DNA of 64,000 nt from MWBF01 sp040772005 (GTDB lineage: Bacteria; Chloroflexota; Anaerolineae; CG2-30-64-16): assembly GCA_040772005.1 (NCBI GenBank), contig JAXGYZ010000015.1, forward strand, positions 41,124 to 105,123, in the 5' to 3' direction. This document shows, one piece after another, positions 51,069 through 62,291 of the stretch. The notes below the pieces were generated by a model. That model had not been told where the DNA came from, did no database searches, and worked only from the letters and a program-made list of their open reading frames with translations. Each line of letters starts with the position of its first letter. Position 1 is the first letter of the stretch. A program made the position numbers and the translations under genes.

Positions 51069-53231
51069 TCAGGCTCTGAGTTCGATGGTCTCGCCGGCGG
51101 CCAGTTTGAGCACCCGCTCCGTGCCGTCGAAGGGGGAGGCCAGCCGGCAGGCGCCGCCGCGCTCGGCAGTGATGCGCACCCAGGTCGTCCGGCCGCCTTC
51201 GCGGCGGGCCGAGACCAGGAACGCGCCCTCTGCCCGTAAGGTGTCGAACGCGACATCCTGCCACGCAGCGGGGACGGCCGGGAAAATGTGCAGGCTGCCG
51301 CTATAGCTCTGCAGCAGCATCTCCTGGATGGCGGCCGCAGCCGCGAAGTTGCCTTCGAGCGTGAAGGGCCGGTAGGTGAACTTCGAGTAACCCTGGCCGG
51401 TCTGGTCGCCGTTGCAGTGGAAGCTGTTGCGCAGGCAGAAGGCCGTGCTGAAAATCTCCAGCGCGCGTTCGGCGCGCTCGCCCTCGCGTGCTCGTGCGGC
51501 CAGGCTGCCCAGCCAGGCGTAGCTGTACCCGCACCACAGGTCCGGGCCCAGGCGGTCCAGCTCGGCCAGTGCCGCACGAATCGTGCGCTGTGCAGCCTCG
51601 CCGTCCTCCCATTTTGTCAGGCCGAGCGGGTGAATCGCCATCAGGTGCGAGAAGTGGCGGTGCGATTTGGGGAGCGGGTAGTCCACGGCTGCGAGCAGCC
51701 GCCCGTCATCGCCGGTTGCCAGCTCCGGGAACTCGGCCAGCACGCTCCGCCACCCTGCGGCCTCTGCATCCAACTCCAGTTCGTCGGCCAGTTCCGCGCT
51801 CGCGGCCAGCAGCCAGCGGATCAGCGCCAGGTCATAGTTCGTGAGCGTGCTGAACCACGCCTCGAACCGGTTATCGTTGATCTCGGGTGTCGAGGATAGA
51901 GACAGCTTGCGCTTGCCGTCGCGGTCGCGCTCCTGAGAGACGGCCTCGATGAACGTCGCGACGTCCCTCAAATACGGATAGGCGCGCTCGCGCAGGAATT
52001 CGCGGTCCCCGCTGTACCGCCAGTGGAGGTAGAAGTGATGCGCGAGCCACGCGGCTGTCGTGGATGAGAAGGAATACTGCACCCACCCGCCCATTGGCGC
52101 GTTGTGTAGATCGGCCACGCCGGGCACGTTCAGGCCGGGCAGATCATACCAGCGCCGCGTCCACGCGAGGCAGTCGCGTCTGGTCTCCCACAGCCAGTCG
52201 AGATAGCTCAGCCCTTCCTCGAGGTGGTTGCCGCTGTAGCAAGGCCAGTAAGAGAGCTGGGTGTTGAGATCATGGTGGTAGTCGCCCTTCCACGGCGGGA
52301 GGCGGCCGGTGTCGGCCGTCCACGGCCCCTGGAGGGTGATGGGCGGCGATCCGCGGCGGCTGGCCGAGCCGAACTTATACTGCTCCAGATACCACTGGCG
52401 TTCCAGCGTCGCGTTCGGCAACCTCACGCCCGACTGCGCCCAGTAGGCATCCCACCAGGCGGCGTGCTCCGCGTAGAGTGCGTCCCAGCCCGCTGCCAGC
52501 GCCGCGTCGACGCGCTCCTTCGCCAAGGCCAGCACGTCCTCGCCCTCGTAGGAGGACGCGACGGTCCAGGCCGCCAGCCACGGCAGCATTGCGCCGTGGC
52601 TGGCAGCACGCCACGCCACGTATACGGCGAAGCGGAACCCCTGGCTGCCCTGCTGCACGAACGCGCGCCCTGTTTCTCCGCCGCTCTCATCGGGCGCGGG
52701 ATAGCCGAGCTGCGAGAGCAGCCCGCCTTCGAGCGAGTTGTTTTCCTGCTCGCGGCCGCCGCCGAATGCCGGCGCGATGAGCTTGAGCTCGACGCGCGGC
52801 GCACCGTGGAGCGCGATCATGCCGACCGGACGGCCCGCGTCCACGAACACTTGGGCGGTGGTCCCGCCGAGATGGACGGTCGCAGTGGCATCCGCGACGC
52901 GCAGCGTGGCCTGCTCAAAGCGGCTGCCGCGGACCGTCAGCTCGAGGCGGCCGGCCGGGATCTTGGTCGGGTAAGGCCGGGCATACGCGCCATCGTAGAT
53001 GCGACTGATGGCGCTCATGTCGCCCTCGCTGCGCCAGTGTCGGAGCTGCGCGTAAGAGAAGCTGGCATCCTCGAACTCCGGCGGCACGCGCAAGTCCCAC
53101 AGGTCCGTCCGGTCGAGCGAGATGTTGAGCGGCGTGCCGTCGCCCCAGACGAGCGCGCCCAGGATGCCGTTGCCCAGCGGCAGCGCCTCGTCCCAGGTGA
53201 GGGCAGGATTGGTGTATTCGATGGTGTGCAT
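51069..53231 (-). CDS. GH95-type alpha-L-fucosidase-like glycoside hydrolase
   Basis: This 720-aa protein has the layout of glycoside hydrolase family 95: an N-terminal beta-sandwich (YTNPALTWDEALPLGNGILG, residues 5-25, the family hallmark), a helical linker, an (alpha/alpha)6 barrel (LERQWYLEQYKFG ... HHDLNTQLSYWPCYSGN) and a short C-terminal beta domain ending AAGETIELRA. STPEINDNRF lies in the barrel region that carries catalytic acids. No signal peptide is visible, so imported oligosaccharides are the likely substrates. It is shorter than and clearly diverged from the paralogue at 53455. Alpha-fucose or alpha-galactose specificity cannot be decided. Confidence 0.85.
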   Translation of the reverse strand: MHTIEYTNPALTWDEALPLGNGILGALVWGDGTPLNISLDRTDLWDLRVPPEFEDASFSYAQLRHWRSEGDMSAISRIYDGAYARPYPTKIPAGRLELTVRGSRFEQATLRVADATATVHLGGTTAQVFVDAGRPVGMIALHGAPRVELKLIAPAFGGGREQENNSLEGGLLSQLGYPAPDESGGETGRAFVQQGSQGFRFAVYVAWRAASHGAMLPWLAAWTVASSYEGEDVLALAKERVDAALAAGWDALYAEHAAWWDAYWAQSGVRLPNATLERQWYLEQYKFGSASRRGSPPITLQGPWTADTGRLPPWKGDYHHDLNTQLSYWPCYSGNHLEEGLSYLDWLWETRRDCLAWTRRWYDLPGLNVPGVADLHNAPMGGWVQYSFSSTTAAWLAHHFYLHWRYSGDREFLRERAYPYLRDVATFIEAVSQERDRDGKRKLSLSSTPEINDNRFEAWFSTLTNYDLALIRWLLAASAELADELELDAEAAGWRSVLAEFPELATGDDGRLLAAVDYPLPKSHRHFSHLMAIHPLGLTKWEDGEAAQRTIRAALAELDRLGPDLWCGYSYAWLGSLAARAREGERAERALEIFSTAFCLRNSFHCNGDQTGQGYSKFTYRPFTLEGNFAAAAAIQEMLLQSYSGSLHIFPAVPAAWQDVAFDTLRAEGAFLVSARREGGRTTWVRITAERGGACRLASPFDGTERVLKLAAGETIELRA

Positions 53232-53260
53232 GGGGCATTTCCTTCGGGGGTTGGCCTTAA

Positions 53261-53321
53261 GGACCTCACCCCCGACCCCCTCTCCTGAGCAACAGAAGTA
53301 CGTGTTGCTCAGGAGAGGGGG
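53261..53321. repeat. family A palindrome with 19-bp arms
   Basis: ccccctctcctgagcaaca (53276-53294) and tgttgctcaggagaggggg (53303-53321) are perfectly complementary; cctcacccc precedes them. First of two palindromes in the 223-nt gap between the GH95 genes. Confidence 0.65.
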
Positions 53322-53391
53322 AGATGCTTACTTACGTTTTTCGGGCAGCAGAAGGTGCTGTTTTTGGGACATGGGAGGTGCCTGCCTGTCT

Positions 53392-53435
53392 CCCCCTCTC
53401 CGGAAGTGCACAAAGCCGCACTTCCGGAGAGGGGG
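53392..53435. terminator. family A palindrome with 18-bp arms after GH95 gene
   Basis: ccccctctccggaagtgc (53392-53409) and gcacttccggagaggggg (53418-53435) are perfectly complementary, directly after the stop of the minus-strand GH95 gene at 53455; ggggggtgagg follows. It probably acts as a terminator. Confidence 0.6.
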
Positions 53436-53454
53436 CCGGGGGGTGAGGTCGTCT

Positions 53455-55905
<2,451 letters not shown>

Positions 55906-55914
55906 GTTGCCTCC

Positions 55915-56010
55915 AAGGATTCCAGATTGAAGATTGTAGATTCGGCCATGCGCATTCGGAGTCGATTCCCACGTCGGCAATCTTCAATCTGTAATCTTCA
56001 ATCTTCAATC
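55915..56010. repeat. family C repeats flanking and supplying a stop codon
   Basis: ttccagattgaagattgtagatt (55920-55942) and caatcttcaatctgtaatcttcaatcttcaatc (55978-56010) are inverted relative to each other. The second supplies the TGA stop (56005-56007) of the UroD-family gene. Confidence 0.6.
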
Positions 56011-57123
56011 GTTGCGCACCGCCAGCTCCGCGGACAGGTCCAGGTACTGCTTGATCGCGCGCGGCGGGACGTTCCAAGGGATGTGGTTGCCGATGCACAT
56101 CATGTAGCCGCCGGTCATCTGCGCGGTGCCGACCATGTGCCTGACCATCGCGGCGATTTCGTCCGGGTCGTTGCGCATGAGCACCCGGTTGTCGCCCTCG
56201 CCGGCCAGAAAGCAGTCCTTGTGCCGCTTCGCAATGGCGCGGTAGTCCGTGTACGGCTCGGTGATGATGCCGCGCGCGCCGCAGGCCATGACGTCGTCGG
56301 CATACGCGTCCATGCAGCCGTCGGCCATGAAGATGACCTCCTTGCCCGCCGCCTTGACGATGCCCCAGAACTCCTCATAGCGCGGGAAGATGTACTTGTG
56401 CATCCAGCGGGGCGAGCAAGTCGGCCCGCGCGAGGTCACGATGTCATCGTGGCAGATGATGAAGTTGACCGGCAGGCGGGCAAAGGTGCGGAACACGCGG
56501 CGGTTGATCTCCGCAAACTCGTCCATCAGCCGGGCAAAGCGGGGATCGAGGCAGGTCTGCAGGAACAGCTCCCACCCGAACGTCAGCAGCGGCCACATGA
56601 ACATCGTATTATAGAAGCCCACGGATGACGTGGAGCCCGCGGGCGCGCGGTCGCCCCACTCGGCGGGGTAGTGCTGCCGGTATTCCCGGTACAGCTTTTC
56701 CTCGTCCGAGTAATCGCGCGATTCGACGACCGGAACGTTGGTGAAGTCGGCGTGCGCCAGCGGTGAGAATGCGAAGACGTTCTCCGCCGTGGGGAAGTTG
56801 TGACCCCAGTCCCAGTGCCAGGTATCGCCATCGCCCCAGCGGACCCGGTGCCGCCCGTCGTCGTCCATTTCGGAGCTCTGCCCGTCCAGGTCCAGCCCCG
56901 GGCGCGGTTTGGGGTCGTCGCTGTCGGGGATGGGGAGATCGAGCTGCGGGTAGAGCTCCGCCAGCCTCTGGCGGCAGAGGCGGGGGTGATCGTAGTAGTC
57001 GATGCCGGTCAGGTAGGTCTCGGCGTCAGGACAGGACCAGTGTTCCCAGTGAGGGATGCGTTTGGGCGCGAGGCCCATGTACGCGTGGTAGCGGTCGGTG
57101 TAGGTGGCGTGGATGTCAGGCAT
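56005..57123 (-). CDS. uroporphyrinogen decarboxylase-family protein
   Basis: This 372-aa UroD-fold protein is the third in the window and differs from the other two. The segments MADGCMDAYADDV and KDCFLAGEGDNRVL lie where methyltransferase-type members bind zinc or corrinoid. It is embedded between two glycoside hydrolase genes, so a role in sugar or methoxylated-compound breakdown is suggested by context only. The stop codon and last codon lie within a gattgaagatt-type repeat, so the original C-terminus may have been slightly altered. A true haem-synthesis role is unlikely. Confidence 0.78.
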   Translation of the reverse strand: MPDIHATYTDRYHAYMGLAPKRIPHWEHWSCPDAETYLTGIDYYDHPRLCRQRLAELYPQLDLPIPDSDDPKPRPGLDLDGQSSEMDDDGRHRVRWGDGDTWHWDWGHNFPTAENVFAFSPLAHADFTNVPVVESRDYSDEEKLYREYRQHYPAEWGDRAPAGSTSSVGFYNTMFMWPLLTFGWELFLQTCLDPRFARLMDEFAEINRRVFRTFARLPVNFIICHDDIVTSRGPTCSPRWMHKYIFPRYEEFWGIVKAAGKEVIFMADGCMDAYADDVMACGARGIITEPYTDYRAIAKRHKDCFLAGEGDNRVLMRNDPDEIAAMVRHMVGTAQMTGGYMMCIGNHIPWNVPPRAIKQYLDLSAELAVRND

Positions 57124-57290
57124 GGGCGGCTCCGTTGGCTGCGAGGCGTAGTGGGTGTGTGTTATCCGTAACAGGGGTAAGGTAGCATGGGACAGGGAGG
57201 ATTGTCAAACGGGATAACGAGGCTGCGGACACGGATGAGCCAAAGGCTCATCCGTGTCCGCAGCGAAGGTGTAAACAGGGGTGAAGGTTG

Positions 57291-58841
57291 TTATTCCTTC
57301 GTCATCTTCCCCTTGTCTGCTGCATCCGCGTTCGCCATCGCGGCGGCGCGGTCGGCAGCCATTTCCTCGACCGTCTTAGTGTGCAGGCGGGCCGCGCCGC
57401 GCGTCTCGATCAGCTTGACGCGCGTGCCGTTGCGCTCCGCCTGCGCCAGCCGGGCCTGCGCGGCGGGGATCTCCGACGCATACTGCGGGAGCCACCGGGC
57501 CTGGGCCACGAGCATCTCGTCGGTCATCTGCCAGACTTCCTCTGGGTTGCAGACCGCGCCGACGAGCGGGTCGTGCAGCATCGCCTGCTTGAGCAGGGTC
57601 ACGTCGCCGTGGACTGCGGCCTCCATGCCCAGCTCCTGCACCCGCGCTGACGCGGCGCACGTGACCGCCGGGGCGAGCGGCAGGTTGCCGACCACCGGCA
57701 TGTGGATGCCGGTGCGGTCCACGTAGCCGGGAATCTCGATGACGCAGCCATCCGGCAGGTTGGGGATGTGGCCCCGATTCTGCACGTTGAAGTGCCCGCG
57801 ATAGGTCCGGCCGGTCTCCAGCCCCTCGATGATGTAAGAGCCGTGTTCCTCGCTACGCTTGTAGGCCGCCAGGTCCAGCGGGGGTTCTTGCATCCAGCGC
57901 GGGAAGTCCGTCTCGAACCAGTTGCGCCCCTCCGTGCAGACGCGCAGATAGCCGCCCGTTTCGCCGTTGATCCACGACGACAGGTCGATCCACTGCATGA
58001 TTTCGTCCGTCCGCTTCCGATACCAGGGCAGGTACTCGCTCAGGTGGCCGTTCGACTCGGTGCTGTAATACCCGATCCGGCGCAGCACGTCGATGCGAAC
58101 CTTCTCGGTCCGGCTGTACTCGGGATGCGACTCGAACATCTCGAGCATCTTCGGTACCATGTCGATGCCGCGCCAGTTGACCTTGATGAACCACGTCTGG
58201 TGGTTGAGGCCCGCGGCGATGACATCCACCTCGCGGCGGTGCATCTCGTAGTCCTGGGGCACGAGGCCCTGCGCCTTCGCCCAGCGGTTCACACAGTCGG
58301 TAATCTGCCAGTGCGCGCCCTGCACGCCGTGACACAGGCCGATGGTCTGGACGCCGCCGTATTTATTGCAGGCCCAGGTGTTCATCGCCATCGGGTTCGA
58401 GTAGTTCAGGAAGATGGCGTCCCGCTGCGCAACCTCGCGGATGTCCTTGCAGAAGTCCAGCAGGGCGGGGATCTCGCGCTGCGCGTACATGATGCCGCCC
58501 GCGCAGATGGTGTCGCCGACGCACTGGTCGACGCCGTACTTCAGCGGGATATCGATATCGGTCTGGAAAGCCTCGAGCCCGCCCTGGCGGATCATGCTGA
58601 CCACGTAGTCGGCGCCTTCGATGGCCGCGCGGCGGTCCAGCGTCGCCTCGATGCGCGCGGGCAGTTTGTTGGCCTCCAGGTCGCGGCGGCAGAGCTGCGT
58701 CACCATCTCGAGGTTGCGCTCGGAGATGTCGGTGAACGCGAAGACGGTATCGGCCAGCTCAGGCACGGCGACGATGTCGCGCATGAGCCGGCGGGTGAAG
58801 CCGATGGAACCGGCTCCGATCATGGTGATTTTGACTGGCAT
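57291..58841 (-). CDS. family 4 glycoside hydrolase (alpha-galactosidase/alpha-glucosidase type)
   Basis: This NAD+- and Mn2+-dependent glycosidase of 516 aa uses an oxidation-elimination mechanism. The start at 58841 has AAAGGAC upstream. The Rossmann motif KITMIGAGSIGFTRRL begins the protein; FLNYSNPMAMNTWA is the family signature, and the metal-binding Cys in GLCHGVQG and His in AAGLNHQTWF are present. The C-terminal ~50 residues are longer than usual and Ala-rich. GH4 covers alpha-galactosidases, alpha-glucosidases and alpha-glucuronidases; the residues seen best fit the MelA/AglA branch. It acts in the cytoplasm, downstream of a sugar/oligopeptide importer. Confidence 0.9.
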   Translation of the reverse strand: MPVKITMIGAGSIGFTRRLMRDIVAVPELADTVFAFTDISERNLEMVTQLCRRDLEANKLPARIEATLDRRAAIEGADYVVSMIRQGGLEAFQTDIDIPLKYGVDQCVGDTICAGGIMYAQREIPALLDFCKDIREVAQRDAIFLNYSNPMAMNTWACNKYGGVQTIGLCHGVQGAHWQITDCVNRWAKAQGLVPQDYEMHRREVDVIAAGLNHQTWFIKVNWRGIDMVPKMLEMFESHPEYSRTEKVRIDVLRRIGYYSTESNGHLSEYLPWYRKRTDEIMQWIDLSSWINGETGGYLRVCTEGRNWFETDFPRWMQEPPLDLAAYKRSEEHGSYIIEGLETGRTYRGHFNVQNRGHIPNLPDGCVIEIPGYVDRTGIHMPVVGNLPLAPAVTCAASARVQELGMEAAVHGDVTLLKQAMLHDPLVGAVCNPEEVWQMTDEMLVAQARWLPQYASEIPAAQARLAQAERNGTRVKLIETRGAARLHTKTVEEMAADRAAAMANADAADKGKMTKE

Positions 58842-58865
58842 GGATGAGTCCTTTCTCTCTAAAAC

Positions 58866-58946
58866 AAGCGAAGTCCGCATCCTCAGATGCGGACGGTCGT
58901 GTTCCTGGCTGAACCGCTTCGCATCTGAGGATGCGAACTCCTCACA
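58866..58946. repeat. family B repeats between transporter and GH4 genes
   Basis: gtccgcatcctcagatgcggac (58872-58893) and cgcatctgaggatgcgaactcctc (about 58921-58943) are two palindromic units of family B side by side. Confidence 0.6.
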
Positions 58947-58953
58947 GCTTAAT

Positions 58954-60012
58954 CTATATCTTCACCGTCGCGACGCCCGTCAGCGACAGTTGGTCTGCGA
59001 AATGACAGGCGGCCTGGTGGCCGGGCGTGACACTGACCAACGGCGGCGCCTCGTGCGCGCAGATGTCCTGCGCGTAACGGCAGCGGGGGTGAAAGTAGCA
59101 GCCCGACGGTGGGTTGCTGGGGCTCGGCACCTCGCCCGTCAGCACGATGCGTTTCTTCGGCGCCAGCGGGTCCGGGTTCGGCACGCTCGACAACAGGGCT
59201 TCCGTATAAGGGTGCTTCGGATTGTGGAACAGCTCCTCGGTGTCCGCTACTTCGACAAGCTTACCCACATACATCACGGCCACGCGGTCGCTGATGTGCT
59301 CGACAACGCTCAGGTCGTGGGAGATGAACAGGTACGAGAGGTTGAACTGCTCCTGGAGCTCCTGCAGCAGATTGAGCGTCTGTGCCTGGATCGACACATC
59401 CAGCGCAGACACCGGTTCATCCGCGATGATGAGCTGCGGCCGCAGGGCCAGTGCGCGGGCGACCGCGATGCGCTGGCGCTGGCCGCCGCTGAACGCGTGC
59501 GGGAAGCGGTGCATATGCTCAGGCAGCAGGCCGACCAGCCGCAGCAACTGCGCTACCTGGTCCTCTGCTTCTTTGCCTCGCGCCACGCCGTTGACAATCA
59601 GTGGCTCGCTGACCGTCTGCAGCAGGGTCATGCGGGGATTCAGCGATGAGCTGGGGTCCTGAAACACCATCTGGATGTGCAGCCGCACCTGGCGCAGCGT
59701 CTCCGGCGTAGCGCTCGCGAGGTCCACCTGTCCGAGCTGCTTGTCGTCGAACAGGATCTTCCCGGCCGTCGGGTCGATGCCGCGCATGATGCAGTGGCCC
59801 GTGGTCGTCTTGCCGCAGCCGCTCTCGCCGACCAGCCCGACCGTCTTGCCCGCAGGCACTATGAAGCTGATATCGTCGACGGCCTTGGTGTAGCCCATCA
59901 GTTTGCGCCGCCAACCCTTGGTGATCGGGTAGTGCTTCTTGAGGTTGGACACCTCGAGAATGGGCGGCGTCGCATCATGGTTGGTGGGTGTGACCGTGCG
60001 ATTGTCTATCAT
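58954..60012 (-). CDS. ABC transporter ATP-binding protein, OppF/DppF type
   Basis: This 352-aa nucleotide-binding subunit belongs to an oligopeptide/oligosaccharide importer of the Opp/Dpp class. Walker A VGESGCGKTT, Q-loop MVFQDPSSSLNPRMT, signature FSGGQRQRIAVA, Walker B LIIADEPVSALDVS and switch His (ISHDLSVVEH) are complete. The C-terminal Cys-containing oligopeptide_trans-associated domain (GCYFHPRCRYAQDICAHEAP) is present; in several family members it binds an Fe-S cluster. The start overlaps the upstream subunit gene's stop by ATGA. Last gene of the transporter operon. Confidence 0.94.
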   Translation of the reverse strand: MIDNRTVTPTNHDATPPILEVSNLKKHYPITKGWRRKLMGYTKAVDDISFIVPAGKTVGLVGESGCGKTTTGHCIMRGIDPTAGKILFDDKQLGQVDLASATPETLRQVRLHIQMVFQDPSSSLNPRMTLLQTVSEPLIVNGVARGKEAEDQVAQLLRLVGLLPEHMHRFPHAFSGGQRQRIAVARALALRPQLIIADEPVSALDVSIQAQTLNLLQELQEQFNLSYLFISHDLSVVEHISDRVAVMYVGKLVEVADTEELFHNPKHPYTEALLSSVPNPDPLAPKKRIVLTGEVPSPSNPPSGCYFHPRCRYAQDICAHEAPPLVSVTPGHQAACHFADQLSLTGVATVKI

Positions 60013-61103
60013 CGCACACCTCCCGCAGGGACCCCCGAGGTTGCGCGCATCGGGGATGCCCCTGCCGTCTCGAGGGTTTTAGGTTGCCCGTACAAGTGAC
60101 ACTTGACCAGGTGGCCGCCGCCCACGTCCACCACATCAGGTTCGGCTACGTTACACACACCGGGCATGAAGTCCGGGCAGCGAGGATGGAACGAGCAGCC
60201 GGGCGGGATGGCGAAGGGGCTGGGCACCATGCCGCTGATTGCCTGCAGCTTGGCGCTGCTCTTGCGTCCCAGCTTCGGAATCGAGCGCAGGAGCGCCTGC
60301 AGGTAGGGGTGCTTCGGCTGGTAGAAGAGTTCCACAACCGGGGCCTGTTCCACCACCTTGCCGAGGTACATGACGATGGCTTCTTCCACCATTTCGGCCA
60401 CGACGCCCAGGTTATGGGTGATATACATAATCGCCATGCCGAAGTCGCGCTGGAGGTCGCGCAGCAGCTCGAGGATCTGCGCTTCGGTGGTCACGTCGAG
60501 CGCGGTGGTCGGCTCATCCGCGATCAGCAAGCTGGGCCGGCAGGAGAGCGCACTGGCAATCATCGCGCGCTGGCGCATGCCGCCGGAGAGCTGGTGCGGG
60601 TAGGCATCGATCACGCGCTTGGGATCGGGCATGTTCACACGATCCAGCATGTCCAGGGCGATGGCGCGCGCCTCGGCGGGACTGACGTTGCGGTGCATGC
60701 TGATGCCCTCGACCATCTGGTTGCCGACGGTGTAGACCGGGTCGAGCGAGGTCATCGGCTCCTGGAACACCATGGCGATGTGGCCGCCCCGGATGCTGCG
60801 CATCTTCGCGCTATCGGCGTGGAGTGAGGTGATATCGACGATCTCGTCCGTGGTGCTATCGCCGGACCCGGATTGCCGTGCGTGATAGAGAATCTTCCCG
60901 TCCACGATGCGGCCCGGCTTTTGCAGGAGTCGCATGACGGCCAGGCTCGTGATCGACTTGCCGCAGCCGCTCTCGCCGACGACGCCCATCGTGCGCCCGC
61001 GCTTGAGGTCGAAGGTGACGCCGTCCACCGCGCGGACGATGCCGCGCTCGGTGGGGAACTGCACCTTGAGGTTTTGGACTTCGAGCAGGATGTCGTTGGG
61101 CAT
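60009..61103 (-). CDS. ABC transporter ATP-binding protein, OppD/DppD type
   Basis: This 364-aa ATPase partner of the preceding subunit starts at 61103 (MPNDILLEVQNLKVQF) with CGGGAGAA upstream. Walker A GESGCGKSI, MVFQEPMTSLDPV, LSGGMRQRAMIA, LLIADEPTTALDVTT and THNLGVVAE are readable. It contains a family-typical insertion after GKILYHARQ and the Cys-rich C-terminal part GCSFHPRCPDFMPGVCN. It lies directly after the permease genes. With glycosidases nearby, the transported solute may be an oligosaccharide, a use known for some Opp-class transporters. Confidence 0.94.
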   Translation of the reverse strand: MPNDILLEVQNLKVQFPTERGIVRAVDGVTFDLKRGRTMGVVGESGCGKSITSLAVMRLLQKPGRIVDGKILYHARQSGSGDSTTDEIVDITSLHADSAKMRSIRGGHIAMVFQEPMTSLDPVYTVGNQMVEGISMHRNVSPAEARAIALDMLDRVNMPDPKRVIDAYPHQLSGGMRQRAMIASALSCRPSLLIADEPTTALDVTTEAQILELLRDLQRDFGMAIMYITHNLGVVAEMVEEAIVMYLGKVVEQAPVVELFYQPKHPYLQALLRSIPKLGRKSSAKLQAISGMVPSPFAIPPGCSFHPRCPDFMPGVCNVAEPDVVDVGGGHLVKCHLYGQPKTLETAGASPMRATSGVPAGGVR

Positions 61104-61105
61104 CG

Positions 61106-62263
61106 CTATTCTCCCGCGAATGGGTCGGCGGCGTCGCGCAGGCCATCGCCCACGAAGTTGAATGATACGATCGTGAGCAGCACGAAAAGTGCCGGGGCCA
61201 GCAGCCAGGGCTGCTGCAGCAGCACCCGGACCTTCTGTGCTTCGTTGAGCAGCACGCCCCAGCTCGTCATCGGCGGGCGGATGCCCAGGCCAAGGAAGCT
61301 GAGCGAGGTCTCGCCCAGGATCATGCCGGGGATGGCCGTGGTCGCAATCACGAGCACGTGGCTCAGGGTGTTCGGCAGCAGGTGGCGCGACAGAATCCGG
61401 AAGGTGTTGCAGTTGGTGTAGCGTGCGGCGATGACGAAATCCGAATCGCGCAGGCCGAGCACAATGCCTCGCACCTGCCGCGCAAGGCCGCCCCACGAAA
61501 CGAACGAGAGCACGACGGCAATGCCGAAATAGACCTTGACGGGCGACCAGTTGGGCGGGACCGCTGCGGCAAGCGCCAGCCACAGGGGAATTTGCGGAAT
61601 CGAGGAAATCACCTCGATCGCACGCTGGATCAGGTTGTCGACCACGCCGCCGAAGTAGCCGCTGACAACGCCCAGAAACGCGCCGATCAGCAGGCTCAAC
61701 AGGACACCGACCAGGCCCACGGTCAGCGAAACGCGCGCCCCGTACAGAATGCGTGAGAACAGGTCGCGGCCCGTGCTGTCTGTGCCCAGGATGAATATCT
61801 TCCCGGGTTCCTCCACGGTGAACAGATGCTTGTCGGTGGGGAACAGGCCGAACATCTTGTAGGGCGTGCCGCTGGCGAAGAAGCGGACCGGATAGGTGAC
61901 GGTAGGATCCTCAGTGAACGTCTTGCGGAAGGTTTCCGGGTTTACCTCCGATTCGAGCCCGTACACGACCGGGGCCAGCATGAAATTGCCTTGCCCATCG
62001 CGGAAGTGCACGCCGTGCGGCGGAGCGCCCACGAACCGGGTGTGCGTCTGGTCCACTGTGTAGGGCGCGGCGAAATCGGCGAAAAGCGTTAGCGTGTACA
62101 TGATGATGAGCATCACCAGGCCGAACATCGCCAGCCTGTTGCGCCGGAAGCGCAGCCACATGAGCTGGCCCACGGACATCATGGCTCGCCGCTCGTCAGG
62201 CGAGAGGACGCCGCTGCCTGTGGAGCCACCGGGCAGGTTCTTGACGTCGGTAATTGCAGTCAT
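61106..62263 (-). CDS. ABC transporter permease, OppC/DppC type
   Basis: This 385-aa inner-membrane subunit has six membrane segments. The first helix is LAMFGLVMLIIMYTLTLFADF, followed by an unusually long extracytoplasmic loop of about 100 residues (QTHTRFVGAPPHGVHF to EEPGKIFILGTDSTGRDLF). The permease domain proper (VSLTVGLVGVLLSLLIGAFLG) then has the EAA-loop region AARYTNCNTFRILSRHLLPN. The start has GGGAGG upstream. The extended loop is typical of some sugar-importing Opp-class permeases in this type of organism. Confidence 0.93.
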   Translation of the reverse strand: MTAITDVKNLPGGSTGSGVLSPDERRAMMSVGQLMWLRFRRNRLAMFGLVMLIIMYTLTLFADFAAPYTVDQTHTRFVGAPPHGVHFRDGQGNFMLAPVVYGLESEVNPETFRKTFTEDPTVTYPVRFFASGTPYKMFGLFPTDKHLFTVEEPGKIFILGTDSTGRDLFSRILYGARVSLTVGLVGVLLSLLIGAFLGVVSGYFGGVVDNLIQRAIEVISSIPQIPLWLALAAAVPPNWSPVKVYFGIAVVLSFVSWGGLARQVRGIVLGLRDSDFVIAARYTNCNTFRILSRHLLPNTLSHVLVIATTAIPGMILGETSLSFLGLGIRPPMTSWGVLLNEAQKVRVLLQQPWLLAPALFVLLTIVSFNFVGDGLRDAADPFAGE

Positions 62264-62291
62264 GGAATGTTTGCCTCCCTATTCCCGGCGC

